A DNA stretch of 37,680 nucleotides. Source: Thermus oshimai DSM 12092. GTDB taxonomy: Bacteria > Deinococcota > Deinococci > Deinococcales > Thermaceae. A model generated the notes under the pieces. That model made no database searches and was not told the origin of the DNA. It saw only the letters and a list, made by a program, of their open reading frames with translations. The translations under genes were made by a program, and so were the position numbers. The stretch spans positions 1 to 37,680 of the forward strand of contig NZ_KB890605.1 in NCBI RefSeq assembly GCF_000373145.1. Direction: 5' to 3'. Of this stretch, positions 9,705 to 17,909 are shown piece after piece (within the stretch, counting starts at the first letter, position 1; every line of letters starts with the position of its first letter).

Positions 9705-9769
9705 AGATTTAGTTTATAGCCGGTGGCCCAAGAATCTATTGGACTTATGCCTTCCCCACCCCTTACCGT
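9703..9769. promoter_or_regulatory. oxyR-catalase control region
   Basis: The 103-bp divergent gap holds several elements. The oxyR -10 is TAAACT (complement of 9711-9716), 6 nt from its ATG. An OxyR-like half-site ATAG-N7-TTAT lies at 9703-9717, against ATAG-N7-CTAT, and covers the oxyR start. A perfect inverted repeat CCAA-N7-TTGG lies at 9728-9742. Its right arm begins a catalase -35 candidate TTGGAC (9739-9744), with a -10 candidate TACCGT at 9764-9769 (spacing 19). The placement suggests control of both genes by the LysR protein. Binding is inferred, not shown. Confidence 0.5.
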
Positions 9770-9807
9770 GGGAATCGCCGGGGAAACCCGGCAAGGAGGT
9801 GCAAGGG

Positions 9808-10716
9808 ATGTTTCTGAGGATTGACCGGTTGCAGATCGAGCTGCCCATGCCCAAGGAGCAGGACCCCAACGCCGCCGCGGCGGTGCAGGCCCTGTTGGGT
9901 GGGCGGTTTGGGGAGATGTCCACCCTGATGAACTACATGTACCAGTCCTTCAACTTCCGGGGGAAGAAGGCCCTCAAGCCCTACTACGACCTCATCGCCA
10001 ACATCGCCACGGAGGAGCTGGGGCACATTGAGCTGGTGGCCGCCACCATCAACGCCCTCTTGGCCAAGAACCCCGGGAAGGACCAGGAGGAGGGGGTGGA
10101 CCCCGTGGCCGCGCCCTTGGGCTTTGCCAAGGACGCCCGCAACACCGCCCACTTCATCGCAGGGGGGGCCAACAGCCTGGTCATGGGCTCCATGGGGGAG
10201 CACTGGCACGGGGAGTACGTCTTCACCAGCGGCAACCTTATCCTGGACCTTCTCCACAACTTCTTCCTGGAGGTGGCCGCCCGCACCCACAAGCTCCGGG
10301 TCTACGAGATGACGGACAACCCCGTGGCCCGGGAGATGATCGGCTACCTGCTGGTGCGGGGCGGGGTCCACGCCGCCGCCTACGGCAAGGCCCTGGAGAC
10401 CCTCACCGGGGTGGAGATGACCAAGCTGCTCCCCATCCCCCGCATCGACAACAGCCGCTTCCCCGAGGCCAAGAAGTTCATGGACCTGGGCTTCCACCGC
10501 AACCTCTACCGCTTCAGCCCTGAGGACTACAAGGACCTGGGCCTCATCTGGCGGGGCGCCTCCCCCGAGGACGGGAGCGAGGTGGTGGTGGTGGACGGGC
10601 CCCCCCAGGGCGGCCCCGTGTTTGACGCCGGCCACGACGCCGCGGAGTTCGCCCCCGAGTTCCATCCCGCGGAGCTCTACGAGATCGCCAAGAAGCTTTA
10701 CGAAAAGGCCAAGTAG
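9808..10716 (+). CDS. Manganese catalase
   Basis: Dimanganese, non-haem catalase that disproportionates hydrogen peroxide. The 302-aa length equals that of the T. thermophilus enzyme. The metal ligands are in place: Glu36, Glu70 and His73 (in ATEELGHIE), Glu155 (FFLEV) and His188 (VRGGVHAA). The start ATG at 9808 is set by a strong ribosome-binding site, AAGGAGGT, 7 nt upstream, in contrast to the leaderless neighbours. The divergent OxyR-type gene probably controls it. Its 3' end is followed by a GC-rich hairpin before the convergent dprA. Confidence 0.97.
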   Translation: MFLRIDRLQIELPMPKEQDPNAAAAVQALLGGRFGEMSTLMNYMYQSFNFRGKKALKPYYDLIANIATEELGHIELVAATINALLAKNPGKDQEEGVDPVAAPLGFAKDARNTAHFIAGGANSLVMGSMGEHWHGEYVFTSGNLILDLLHNFFLEVAARTHKLRVYEMTDNPVAREMIGYLLVRGGVHAAAYGKALETLTGVEMTKLLPIPRIDNSRFPEAKKFMDLGFHRNLYRFSPEDYKDLGLIWRGASPEDGSEVVVVDGPPQGGPVFDAGHDAAEFAPEFHPAELYEIAKKLYEKAK

Positions 10717-10743
10717 CCTAGGGGGCTGACCCCTTCTGCCCGC

Positions 10744-10771
10744 CCCCGCCGAGGCGGAAGCTTCGGCGGGG
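10744..10771. terminator. Hairpin between convergent catalase and dprA
   Basis: A 9-bp perfect stem, CCCCGCCGA (10744-10752) with TCGGCGGGG (10763-10771), encloses a 10-nt loop. No U run follows on either strand, so it is at best a weak or factor-assisted bidirectional terminator. Confidence 0.5.
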
Positions 10772-10774
10772 TGC

Positions 10775-11767
10775 TTACCCTGCCCCGTACCGCCCCCCCG
10801 GCAGGGCCCGGGCCAGGCCCTTGAGCTCGAGGCGGGCAAGGAGGCCCAAGACCTCCCCCACGGAAAGGCCCAGGGCCTGGGCCAGGTCCTCGGGGAGGGC
10901 CTCTCCCTTCCGGAGGGCCTCGTAAAGGGCCTGTTCTTCCGGGGGAAGCCCGGGGTCTTTAGGGCGCCCCTTCAGGCCCAGGTAGGAAAGGGCGTCCTCG
11001 GGGGCCAGGACCGGGTAGGCCCCGTCCTGGATGAGGCGATTGGCCCCCAAGGAGTTCTCGTCCGTGGGCCTTCCCGGCACCGCCAGGACCTCCTTCCCGA
11101 GCTCCAGGGCGTGGCGGGCGGTGATGAGGGCCCCGGAGTCCAGGGGGGCCTCCACCACGATGACCGCCTGCGCGAGCCCGGCGATGAGGCGGTTCCGCCG
11201 GGGGAAGAACTCCGCCTTGGCCCCGGTGCCGAAGGGGAACTCCGAGAGGAGGTCTACCCTTTCCGCTAAGCTCTGGTGCTCCGGGGGGTAGACCCGGTCC
11301 AGGGCGCTCCCCAAAACCCCAAGGGTCCTTCCCCCGGCCTCCAGGGCCCCCAGGTGGGCCTCCCGGTCAATCCCCCGGGCGAGCCCCGAGACCACGTAGG
11401 CCCCGGCCTCCGCCAGGGCCCGGGCGAGCCTCCGGGCGAAGCCCAAAGCCCAAGGGGAGGCCTTGCGGGTGCCCACCAGGGCCACCGCGGGGCTCTCCAG
11501 GCTCCCCTTCAGGTAGAGGTGGGTGGGGGGCTGGGGGAGGGCCTTGAGGCTTTCGGGAAAGGCCTCTTCCCATAGGCCCAGGATCCTCACCCCCAGGGCC
11601 TTCGCCCGCCGGCGCTCGGCCTCGGCCCGGGCCAGGGCTCCTTCCAGGTGGGGGAGGGCCTGGGGGAAGCGCGCCCTTAAGGCGGAAAGGGGGTCTTCCT
11701 CCAGAAGGAGCTCCAGGAGCCTCTTGGGGCCGATCCCCGGGAGGAGGGCCAGGGCCAGAGGGTCCAT
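10775..11767 (-). CDS. dprA: DNA-processing protein DprA
   Basis: DprA protects incoming single-stranded DNA during natural transformation and loads RecA. The 330-aa product has a helix-hairpin-helix type N-terminus ([14 protein letters not shown]). The Rossmann-like DprA/Smf domain carries [31 protein letters not shown] and [18 protein letters not shown] winged-helix C-terminus lies at about residues 275-325. Thermus is naturally competent, so this fits. The start is ATG 11767, 6 nt after the -10 TAGTAT. It is divergent from era and shares overlapping promoter elements with it. Confidence 0.95.
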   Translation of the reverse strand: MDPLALALLPGIGPKRLLELLLEEDPLSALRARFPQALPHLEGALARAEAERRRAKALGVRILGLWEEAFPESLKALPQPPTHLYLKGSLESPAVALVGTRKASPWALGFARRLARALAEAGAYVVSGLARGIDREAHLGALEAGGRTLGVLGSALDRVYPPEHQSLAERVDLLSEFPFGTGAKAEFFPRRNRLIAGLAQAVIVVEAPLDSGALITARHALELGKEVLAVPGRPTDENSLGANRLIQDGAYPVLAPEDALSYLGLKGRPKDPGLPPEEQALYEALRKGEALPEDLAQALGLSVGEVLGLLARLELKGLARALPGGRYGAG

Positions 11768-11772
11768 GGAGG

Positions 11773-11779
11773 TATACTA
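11773..11779. promoter_or_regulatory. Symmetric divergent -10 boxes of dprA and era
   Basis: GTATAC at the centre gives -10 TATACT on the plus strand (11773-11778, toward era) and TAGTAT on the minus strand (complement of 11774-11779, toward dprA). The dprA box is 6 nt from its ATG, implying a leaderless mRNA. The era box would give a leader of about 30 nt. Confidence 0.6.
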
Positions 11780-11815
11780 AACAGGAAAGGGGCCGGCCTT
11801 GGGCCGGGATCACCT

Positions 11816-12721
11816 ATGGACGAGAAGACCTACTCCGGATTCGTGGCCATCGTGGGCAAGCCCAACGTGGGCAAGTCCACCCTGCTCAATACCCTCCTGG
11901 GGGTGAAGGTGGCCCCCATCAGCCCCCGCCCCCAGACCACAAGGAAGCGCCTCCGGGGCATCCTCACGGAGGGAAGGCGGCAGATCGTCTTCGTGGACAC
12001 CCCGGGCCTGCACAAGCCCATGGACGCCCTGGGGGAGTTCATGGACCAGGAGGTCTACGAGGCCCTCTCCGACGTGAACGCGGTGCTTTGGGTGGTGGAC
12101 CTCCGCCACCCCCCCACCCCGGAGGACGAGATGGTGGCCAAGGCCCTTAAGCCCCTGGTGGGGAAGGTGCCCATCCTCCTCATCGGCAACAAGCTGGACG
12201 AGGCCAAGTACCCGGAGGAGGCCCTTAGGGCCTACCACGCCCTCCTTCCCGAGGCCGAGCCCCGGATGCTCTCCGCCCTGGACCCGCGCCAGGTGGCGGA
12301 GCTCAAGGCGGAGCTTTTCGCCCTCCTCCCGGAAGGCCCCTTCTTCTACCCCGAGGACTTCGCCAAAAGCGACCAGGACTTCGGGGAGTGGGTGGCGGAG
12401 ATCGTGCGGGAGGAGGCCATGAAGCGCCTCTGGCACGAACTGCCCTACGCCATCGCCACCAAGACCGAGGAGGTGGCGGAGCGGGAAAACGGCATCCTCT
12501 ACATCAAGGTCCTCCTCTTCGTGGAGCGGCCTTCCCAGAAGGCCATCGTCATCGGGGAAGGGGGGCGGAAGCTCAAGGAGATCGGCCAGGCGGCCAGGAA
12601 GCAGCTGGAGGTCTTCCTGAACCGGAAGGTGTACCTGGACCTCGAGGTCAAGGTCTACCCCGACTGGCGCAAGGACCCTGAGGCTTTGAGGGAGCTGGGC
12701 TACCGCTCCTCCATAGGGTGA
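11816..12721 (+). CDS. era: GTPase Era
   Basis: Essential GTPase that binds the 3' end of 16S rRNA during 30S assembly. The 301-aa product has the P-loop GKPNVGKST at residues 14-22, RPQTTRKR (switch I), [12 protein letters not shown] as base-recognition motif, and a C-terminal KH domain with [14 protein letters not shown]. The ATG at 11816 is preceded by a short leader with only a weak purine-rich site (CCGGG). It is divergent from dprA, and the next gene on the same strand begins 47 bp after its stop. Confidence 0.96.
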   Translation: MDEKTYSGFVAIVGKPNVGKSTLLNTLLGVKVAPISPRPQTTRKRLRGILTEGRRQIVFVDTPGLHKPMDALGEFMDQEVYEALSDVNAVLWVVDLRHPPTPEDEMVAKALKPLVGKVPILLIGNKLDEAKYPEEALRAYHALLPEAEPRMLSALDPRQVAELKAELFALLPEGPFFYPEDFAKSDQDFGEWVAEIVREEAMKRLWHELPYAIATKTEEVAERENGILYIKVLLFVERPSQKAIVIGEGGRKLKEIGQAARKQLEVFLNRKVYLDLEVKVYPDWRKDPEALRELGYRSSIG

Positions 12722-12750
12722 GCCCGCTTTCCTTGGGGCCTTTTGGGGGG

Positions 12751-12769
12751 TAGTAGGATATCCCTACTA
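12751..12769. promoter_or_regulatory. Inverted repeat over the acyltransferase start
   Basis: TAGTAGG, 5-nt centre ATATC, CCTACTA forms a perfect 7-bp inverted repeat whose last base is the A of the ATG. A -10 candidate TAGGAT (12754-12759) lies inside it, and TTGGGG at 12733-12738 could be a weak -35 at 15 bp. The layout suits an operator for an unidentified repressor. Confidence 0.45.
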
Positions 12770-13650
12770 TGCCCTGGCTCCTGCCGAAGGCCATCCTGCC
12801 CCTCCACGAGAAGGCCCTGGACCGCTTCATCGGAAGCCTGGTGGAAAGGCTTTCCGATCCCAGCGTGGACCGGAACGCCCTGGTGCGGGAGGAGCTGGCC
12901 CGGCTCCTTTACGCCAGGCCCTATGAAGAGCTCCTGGAGACGAGCCCCCTCCTGGCCCTGGGCCTGGACCCCGAGGGCATCACCTTTGAGGCGGAGTACT
13001 ACGCGGCCACGGACCCGGAGAAGTTCCGGAAGGTGAAGCCCCTCCTCTGGTTCTGGAAGGTCTTGGACCTCACCCCCATCGGCCAGTCCGTGCACTCGGG
13101 GGTGGCCATAAGGCGGGCCCTGGCCCCCTTCATCTTCAAGCGGGTGGGGAAGAACCCCAAGTTCTTCCAGAACGTGGAGTTCTCCGTGGGGTACAACCTG
13201 GAGCTCGGCGACGACGTGGTGGTCCACCGGTACGTGCTCCTGGACGACATCGGCGGGATCAAGATCGGGGACCGCACCTCCCTTTCCGATTACGTGAACG
13301 TCTACAGCCACACCCACCACGTTCTGGCCTCCCCCGACGTGACCCTGAAGGAGACCGTCATCGGGAGCGGGGTGCGCATCACCTACCACGCCACGGTGCT
13401 GGCGGGGGTGCGCATCGGGGACGACGCCATGGTGGGCACCGGGGCCATCGTCACCAAGGACATCCCCCCCCACGCCATCGCCCTGGGCATCCCCGCCCGC
13501 CCGGTGCGCTACAAGGTGCGGCAGGACTGCCCCTACTGCCGAAGGGGCGAGCCCCACCCCTCGGACCTCGTCCCTAGGCTCCCAGACCGCAAGGGCAACC
13601 CCGACTACCCCGACTTCCTCCCCCCGGGCTTCGGCACCCGGGAGGCCTAA
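12769..13650 (+). CDS. Left-handed beta-helix acyltransferase-like protein
   Basis: A 293-aa protein with hexapeptide repeats of the left-handed beta-helix acyltransferase fold at about residues 140-245. Examples are LELGDDVVV, IKIGDRTSLSDYVNVYSHTHHV, IGSGVRI, VRIGDDAMVGTGAIVTKDIP and the closing GIPARPVRYK. His residues in the YSHTHHV loop resemble the catalytic region of maltose/galactoside-type O-acetyltransferases. Residues 1-110 are helical and not of a family I recognise. A CPYC motif near residue 250 could bind metal, but no second pair is seen. The acceptor is unknown. An inverted repeat covers the start. Its stop overlaps by 3 bp the stop of the convergent HD-GYP gene. Confidence 0.8.
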   Translation: MPWLLPKAILPLHEKALDRFIGSLVERLSDPSVDRNALVREELARLLYARPYEELLETSPLLALGLDPEGITFEAEYYAATDPEKFRKVKPLLWFWKVLDLTPIGQSVHSGVAIRRALAPFIFKRVGKNPKFFQNVEFSVGYNLELGDDVVVHRYVLLDDIGGIKIGDRTSLSDYVNVYSHTHHVLASPDVTLKETVIGSGVRITYHATVLAGVRIGDDAMVGTGAIVTKDIPPHAIALGIPARPVRYKVRQDCPYCRRGEPHPSDLVPRLPDRKGNPDYPDFLPPGFGTREA

Positions 13651-15224
13651 GGCCCTTCCTCCAGAAGCCGGAGGAAGGCCGCCACCACCTTGGGGTCCAG
13701 CCCCTTCCCCGCCTGGGCCTGAAGCTCCTTCCGGGCCTCCTCTATGGGCCAGGGCTTTTTGTAGGGCCTCTGGGAAAGGAGGGCGTCCCACACGTCCACC
13801 ACCGCGAAGATCCGGGCTTCCAAAGGGATCTCCTCCCCTTTAAGCCCCTTGGGGTAGCCCGAGCCGTCCCAGCGCTCGTGGTGGTGGAGGACCACGTTGA
13901 GGGCGGTCTTGGGGAGGAAGGAGAGGTTTTTCAGGATCTCCGCCCCCACCTCGGGGTGGGTCTTCACCACCTTCCACTCCCCGGTGGAAAGGGCCGCGGG
14001 CTTCCTCAGGATCTCGTCGGGTAGGGCCAGCTTCCCGAGGTCGTGGAAGTAGGCCCCCAGGCGAAGGCCTTCCAGGTCGGGAAACCCCAGGGCCTTTCCC
14101 AGCCTTAGGGAAAGCTCCGCCACCCTTTCGGTGTGCCCCCGGGTCTCCAGGTCCCGGTACTCCAGCACCTGGGCCAGGGCCTTGAGGGCCGCCTCCTGGG
14201 TGGCCTGGAGGCGGCGGAGCTGGAAAAGCCGCTCCAGGGCCTCTTCTAGGGCGTGGGCCACGATTTTCAAGAGGGTCTCGTCCTCCTGGCGATAGGGCAC
14301 GGGGGTGTGGAAGCTCCCAAGGGCTAAGACCCCATAGCGCCGCCCCTCGGGGGCCAGGGGGACTAGGAGGGCGGAGCGGAGGCCGGCTTCCGCGTAGGGC
14401 TTGAGCGCGCCGGGAAAACGGGCGTAGTCCTCCACGTAGACTGGACCCTCCCAGAGCCTCGGGTGCCCAAGGAGGCCTTCCCCGAAGCGGATGGGGTGTT
14501 CCTCGTAAAGCCGGGGGAAGCCCGGGGGGTAGGTGCCCGCGAAGACCGCAGGCCGCACCGTGCCGGCCTGGAAAAGGTACAGGGCCCCCCCGTGGTAAGG
14601 GGTGAGCTCCAGGAGGGTTTCCAGGGCCTCCTGGGCCATGGAGAGGGGGTCCTTGGCGCTTTCCAGGTTCAGGGCGAGCTTCAGGAGGCGTTCCGAGCGG
14701 CGGGCCTCCTCCCTGGCCTCCTCCAGGGCCTTAAGCCGGGAGAGGACCACCCCCGCGGCCTCGGCCAGGGCCTGGATCCAGAAGGTTTCCTCGGGGAAAA
14801 GCTCCCCCGGTCCCCCTGCGGTGTCCAGGCTGAGGACCCCGATGACCCCTTCCGGGGTGCGAAGGGGCACGCCCATGTAGGCCCCCTTTTGCCGCTTTCC
14901 CGAGAGGAAGACCACCCGGGGGTCCTGGCTCACGTCGGGGATGAAGAGGGGCTCCCCCTTCTCCATGACCGTCCAGGAGATGCCCTGGCCTTTGGGGAGG
15001 CGGAAGCCCACCTTATCCCGGCTCAGGCCCCGGGCGGCCACCAGCTCCAAAACGCCCTCTTCCGGGCGGTGAAGGAAGAGGAGGACGGAGGTGGCCCGGG
15101 TCTGCCGTTTGGCGGTGTCCACCACGGCCTCGTAGACCTCCCGGGCGGTCTTTAGGGGGGCGAGGAGCCGCCAAGCCTGGACCAGGGTCCTTAGGCGTTG
15201 GAGCTCTAGGACATCGAGGGACAT
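13647..15224 (-). CDS. GAF-GAF-HD-GYP phosphodiesterase-like signalling protein
   Basis: A 525-aa cytoplasmic signalling protein. Two GAF domains (about residues 25-165 and 195-345) are joined by a charged helix. The C-terminal HD-GYP domain has HTERVAELS, FHDLGK with His394-Asp395, the LHHHERWDGSGYP segment with Gly456-Tyr457-Pro458, and VVDVWDAL. HD-GYP domains usually hydrolyse cyclic di-GMP, and the motif residues here look intact. I infer that a small ligand or redox state at the GAF domains controls this. No transmembrane segment or GGDEF domain is seen. The ATG at 15224 follows -10 TAGAAT by 7 nt, so it is probably leaderless; an ATG three codons earlier overlaps that -10 box. Confidence 0.92.
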   Translation of the reverse strand: MSLDVLELQRLRTLVQAWRLLAPLKTAREVYEAVVDTAKRQTRATSVLLFLHRPEEGVLELVAARGLSRDKVGFRLPKGQGISWTVMEKGEPLFIPDVSQDPRVVFLSGKRQKGAYMGVPLRTPEGVIGVLSLDTAGGPGELFPEETFWIQALAEAAGVVLSRLKALEEAREEARRSERLLKLALNLESAKDPLSMAQEALETLLELTPYHGGALYLFQAGTVRPAVFAGTYPPGFPRLYEEHPIRFGEGLLGHPRLWEGPVYVEDYARFPGALKPYAEAGLRSALLVPLAPEGRRYGVLALGSFHTPVPYRQEDETLLKIVAHALEEALERLFQLRRLQATQEAALKALAQVLEYRDLETRGHTERVAELSLRLGKALGFPDLEGLRLGAYFHDLGKLALPDEILRKPAALSTGEWKVVKTHPEVGAEILKNLSFLPKTALNVVLHHHERWDGSGYPKGLKGEEIPLEARIFAVVDVWDALLSQRPYKKPWPIEEARKELQAQAGKGLDPKVVAAFLRLLEEGP

Positions 15225-15231
15225 CCCCCCC

Positions 15232-15237
15232 ATTCTA
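15232..15237 (-). promoter_or_regulatory. -10 box of the GAF-HD-GYP gene
   Basis: TAGAAT on the minus strand followed by seven G residues and the ATG at 15224. There is no -35 at normal spacing. A leaderless transcript is inferred. Confidence 0.55.
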
Positions 15238-15273
15238 CGGGAGGCCCCAGGCTTCCCCCCGGGTTTGTTCAAC

Positions 15274-15288
15274 GTCCCCCGTGGGGAC
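15274..15288 (-). terminator. Small hairpin after fhs
   Basis: In the 85-bp gap after fhs a 6-bp stem, GTCCCC with GGGGAC around a 3-nt loop, could end fhs transcription. No U run follows, so this is a weak call. Confidence 0.3.
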
Positions 15289-15309
15289 AGCCTGGAGTCC
15301 TTTCCAAGC

Positions 15310-16941
15310 TTAGTAGTCCATGCCCCGGATGTTGCCCCCCTCGTCCACGTCAATCCCCAGGGCCTGGGGCACCTTGGGAAGGCCGGGGAGGGTTTCTATG
15401 CCCCCCATGTAGACCACCACGAACCCCGCCCCCAGGCGGCAGCGGAGGTCGGTGACGGTGACGGTGAAGCCCTTGGGCCGGCCCCGGAGCTTGGGGTTGT
15501 CGGAAAGGGAGGTGGCGGCCTTGGCCATCACCACGGGGAGGCCCTGGCACCCCTCCTTCTCCGCGGCCTTCAGGGCCCGGCGGGCCTCCTCGGTGTAGGC
15601 CACCCCTTCCGCCCCGTAGACCGCCTTGGCGACGGCCTCGATCTTGGCCTCCAGGGGCCAGTCCAGCGGGTAGAGGGGCCGGTAGGCGTGGGGGCTTGCT
15701 AGGGCCTCCAGGACCTTTTCCGCCAGCTCCACCCCCCCCTCCCCGCCCCGGGCGTAGACCTCGCTTTGGGCGAAGAGGAGGCCCCGCTCCTCGGCGAAGC
15801 CCTGCACCAGGGCCACCTCCTCCTCCGCGTCCGTGGGGAAGCGGTTTAGGGCGATGACCGGCCGGTACCCGAAAAGCTCCACGTTCTCCACGTGCTTCTC
15901 CAGGTTGGCCAGGCCCCTTTCCACCGCCTTGGGGTCGGGCATCTCGTAGGCGTCCTGGCCCCCGTGGTAGCGGAGGGCCCTTAGGGTGGCCACCAGGACC
16001 ACCGCCTCCGGGACCAGGCCTGCGGTGCGGGCCACCACGTTCATGAACTTCTCCATCCCCAAATCGGTGGCGAAGCCCGCCTCCTGGACCACGTAGTCCG
16101 CCAGGCCCAGGGCCATGCGGCTTGCCCGCACGGAGTTGGTCCCGTGGGCGATGTTGCCGAAGGGGCCCATGTGGACGAAGGCCGGGTTCCCCTCCGCGGT
16201 CTGGACCAGGTTGGGGAAGAAGGCCTGGTGGAGGAGGGCAGCCATGGCCCCCACCGCCCCCAGGTCCTGGGCGAAGACGGGCTTGCCGCCCCAGGTGAAC
16301 CCCACCCGGATCCGGCCCAACCGGGCTTTAAGGTCCTTGAAGTCCTGGGCCAGGCTCATGAGGGCCATGACCTCGCTGGCCACGGTGAGCTCAAACCCCC
16401 CCTCCCGGGGCACCCCGTGGGCCTTCCCCCCGAGGCCCAGGACGATGCGCCGCAGGGCGCGGTCGTTCATGTCTATGGCCCGCTTGAGCTCTATGCGCCG
16501 GGGGTCCAGGCCGAGCTCGTTCCCCTGGTGCAGGTGGTTGTCCAGGAGGGCGTTCAGGAGGTTCACCGCGCTGGTCACCGCGTGGAAGTCCCCGGTGAAG
16601 TGGAGGTTGATCTCGTGCCGGGGCTCCACCCGGGCCTTCCCCCCACCCGTGGCCCCCCCCTTGACCCCGAAGACCGGCCCCAAGGAGGGCTCCCTCAGGG
16701 CCAGGGCCGCCCGCTTGCCCAGCCGCCAGAGGGCGTCCACCAGGCCGATGGCGGTGGTGGTCTTGCCCTCCCCGGCGGGGGTGGGGGTGATGGCCGTGAC
16801 CAGGATGAGCCGCCCCTTGGCCTTGGGGGGGTCCCCCAGGACCTTGGCCATGTGGGGGCCGTAGAGGTAAAGCCGTTCCTTTTCCAGCCCCAGCTTGGCC
16901 GCCACCTCTTCTATGGGTAAGAGCCGTTCCTTGACGATCAC
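15310..16941 (-). CDS. fhs: Formate-tetrahydrofolate ligase
   Basis: ATP-dependent ligase making 10-formyltetrahydrofolate from formate for purine and one-carbon metabolism. The 543-aa length fits. Seen are the phosphate-binding loop TPTPAGEGKTTTAIGL, LREPSLGPVFGVKGGATGGG, the dense EINLHFTGDFHAVTSA region, and the C-terminal DLRCRLGAGFVVVYMGG. The start is GTG at 16941, supported by -10 TATGCT 6 nt upstream on the minus strand. It lies 22 bp after ilvA on the same strand, with this promoter in the gap, so the two need not be co-transcribed. Confidence 0.96.
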   Translation of the reverse strand: MIVKERLLPIEEVAAKLGLEKERLYLYGPHMAKVLGDPPKAKGRLILVTAITPTPAGEGKTTTAIGLVDALWRLGKRAALALREPSLGPVFGVKGGATGGGKARVEPRHEINLHFTGDFHAVTSAVNLLNALLDNHLHQGNELGLDPRRIELKRAIDMNDRALRRIVLGLGGKAHGVPREGGFELTVASEVMALMSLAQDFKDLKARLGRIRVGFTWGGKPVFAQDLGAVGAMAALLHQAFFPNLVQTAEGNPAFVHMGPFGNIAHGTNSVRASRMALGLADYVVQEAGFATDLGMEKFMNVVARTAGLVPEAVVLVATLRALRYHGGQDAYEMPDPKAVERGLANLEKHVENVELFGYRPVIALNRFPTDAEEEVALVQGFAEERGLLFAQSEVYARGGEGGVELAEKVLEALASPHAYRPLYPLDWPLEAKIEAVAKAVYGAEGVAYTEEARRALKAAEKEGCQGLPVVMAKAATSLSDNPKLRGRPKGFTVTVTDLRCRLGAGFVVVYMGGIETLPGLPKVPQALGIDVDEGGNIRGMDY

Positions 16942-16947
16942 AGGGGA

Positions 16948-16953
16948 AGCATA
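16948..16953 (-). promoter_or_regulatory. -10 box of fhs
   Basis: TATGCT on the minus strand followed by TCCCCT and the GTG start of fhs. It shows that a GTG can also serve as a leaderless start here. Confidence 0.55.
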
Positions 16954-16963
16954 CCCCTAGGGT

Positions 16964-17887
16964 CTAGGGAGAGAAGTCCCGGTTCCCCCCGGAAAGGAGG
17001 AGGGCCAGCCGGTGGGGTAGGGCCTTCCCGTGCTCCAAGACCGCCGCCAGCGCCAGGGCCCCGGTGGGCTCCACCACCTGCTTGAGCCGGGTGAAGAGGA
17101 GGCGCTCGGCCTCGAGGATGGCCTCCTCGCTCACCGTGAGGATCCCGTCCACCCGCGCCCGGAGCACCGGGAAGGTGTTTTGCCCCAGGCTTAGGGTCCT
17201 GACCCCGTCCGCCCGGGTCCTGGGGGCCTCTTTAAGCCTTACGATCTCCCCCCGCTCCAGGCTCTTCTTGGCGTCGTCCGCCCCCTCGGGCTCCACCCCA
17301 TAGACCCGGACCTTTGGGGCCAGGGCCTTCACCGCGGTGGCAAGCCCCGCAAGGAGCCCCCCTCCGCCCACGGGGGCGAGGACCGCCTCGAGGCCCTCCG
17401 CCTGGGCCAAAAGCTCCAGCCCCGCCGTGCCCTGCCCGGCCATGACCAGGGGGTCGTCAAAGGGGTGGATGAAGGCGTAGCCCGTCTCCTCCAGGAGGGC
17501 CCGGGCCACCTCCTCCCGGTTCTCCGGCGTGACCCCCCGGTCCACCACCTCCGCCCCCAGGGCCCGCGTGGCCGCCTTCTTAAACGGGCTCGCCTCCTCG
17601 GGCATGACCACCAAGGCGGGCACCCCCAGGACCCGGGCGGCGTAGGCCACCCCCTGGGCGTGGTTCCCGCTGGAGACCGCCAGAAGCCCCTTGGCCCCTT
17701 TTAGGGTGAGGGCTTTGGAAAGCGCCCCCCGGGCCTTGAAGCTCCCCGTCTTCTGCAGGTGCTCCCCCTTGAAGAGGAGGGTCTTCCCCAGAAGGGCGTC
17801 CAGGCTTTTGGAGGTGAGGAGGGGGGTTTTATGGACGTAGGGGGCGATGCGCCGGGCGGCCTCCCGGATCTCCTGTAGGCCCAGCAT
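16964..17887 (-). CDS. ilvA: Threonine dehydratase, short form
   Basis: PLP enzyme converting threonine to 2-oxobutanoate, the first step toward isoleucine. The product is 307 aa. It has the PLP lysine motif KTGSFKARGA, the substrate loop SSGNHAQGVA and the phosphate-binding GGGGLLAG. It lacks the C-terminal ACT-like regulatory domain of biosynthetic IlvA, so it resembles catabolic threonine dehydratase or serine racemase-type members and should not be inhibited by isoleucine in the classical way. The start ATG 17887 follows -10 TACCAT by 6 nt. It is divergent from the Nudix-like gene, with 22 bp between the start codons. Confidence 0.9.
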   Translation of the reverse strand: MLGLQEIREAARRIAPYVHKTPLLTSKSLDALLGKTLLFKGEHLQKTGSFKARGALSKALTLKGAKGLLAVSSGNHAQGVAYAARVLGVPALVVMPEEASPFKKAATRALGAEVVDRGVTPENREEVARALLEETGYAFIHPFDDPLVMAGQGTAGLELLAQAEGLEAVLAPVGGGGLLAGLATAVKALAPKVRVYGVEPEGADDAKKSLERGEIVRLKEAPRTRADGVRTLSLGQNTFPVLRARVDGILTVSEEAILEAERLLFTRLKQVVEPTGALALAAVLEHGKALPHRLALLLSGGNRDFSP

Positions 17888-17893
17888 GGCCCC

Positions 17894-17903
17894 ATGGTAC
17901 GAT
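17894..17903. promoter_or_regulatory. Overlapping divergent -10 boxes of ilvA and Nudix-like gene
   Basis: Minus strand: TACCAT (complement of 17894-17899), then GGGGCC, then the ilvA ATG. Plus strand: TACGAT (17898-17903), then GGAGCG, then the Nudix-like ATG. Both spacings are 6 nt and the boxes share 2 bp. Each gene is inferred to be leaderless. The two may exclude each other's polymerase. Confidence 0.6.
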
Positions 17904-17909
17904 GGAGCG

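Noticed and set aside
11807-11815. GATCACCT before era resembling the 3' end of 16S rRNA
   Set aside because: Era binds that rRNA sequence, which made it tempting, but eight bases in the sense orientation are likely chance and no structure supports it.
16942-16963. Riboswitch or T-box in front of fhs, ilvA or ilvE
   Set aside because: The upstream gaps are 22-48 bp and the inferred mRNAs are leaderless or nearly so, leaving no room for such elements.
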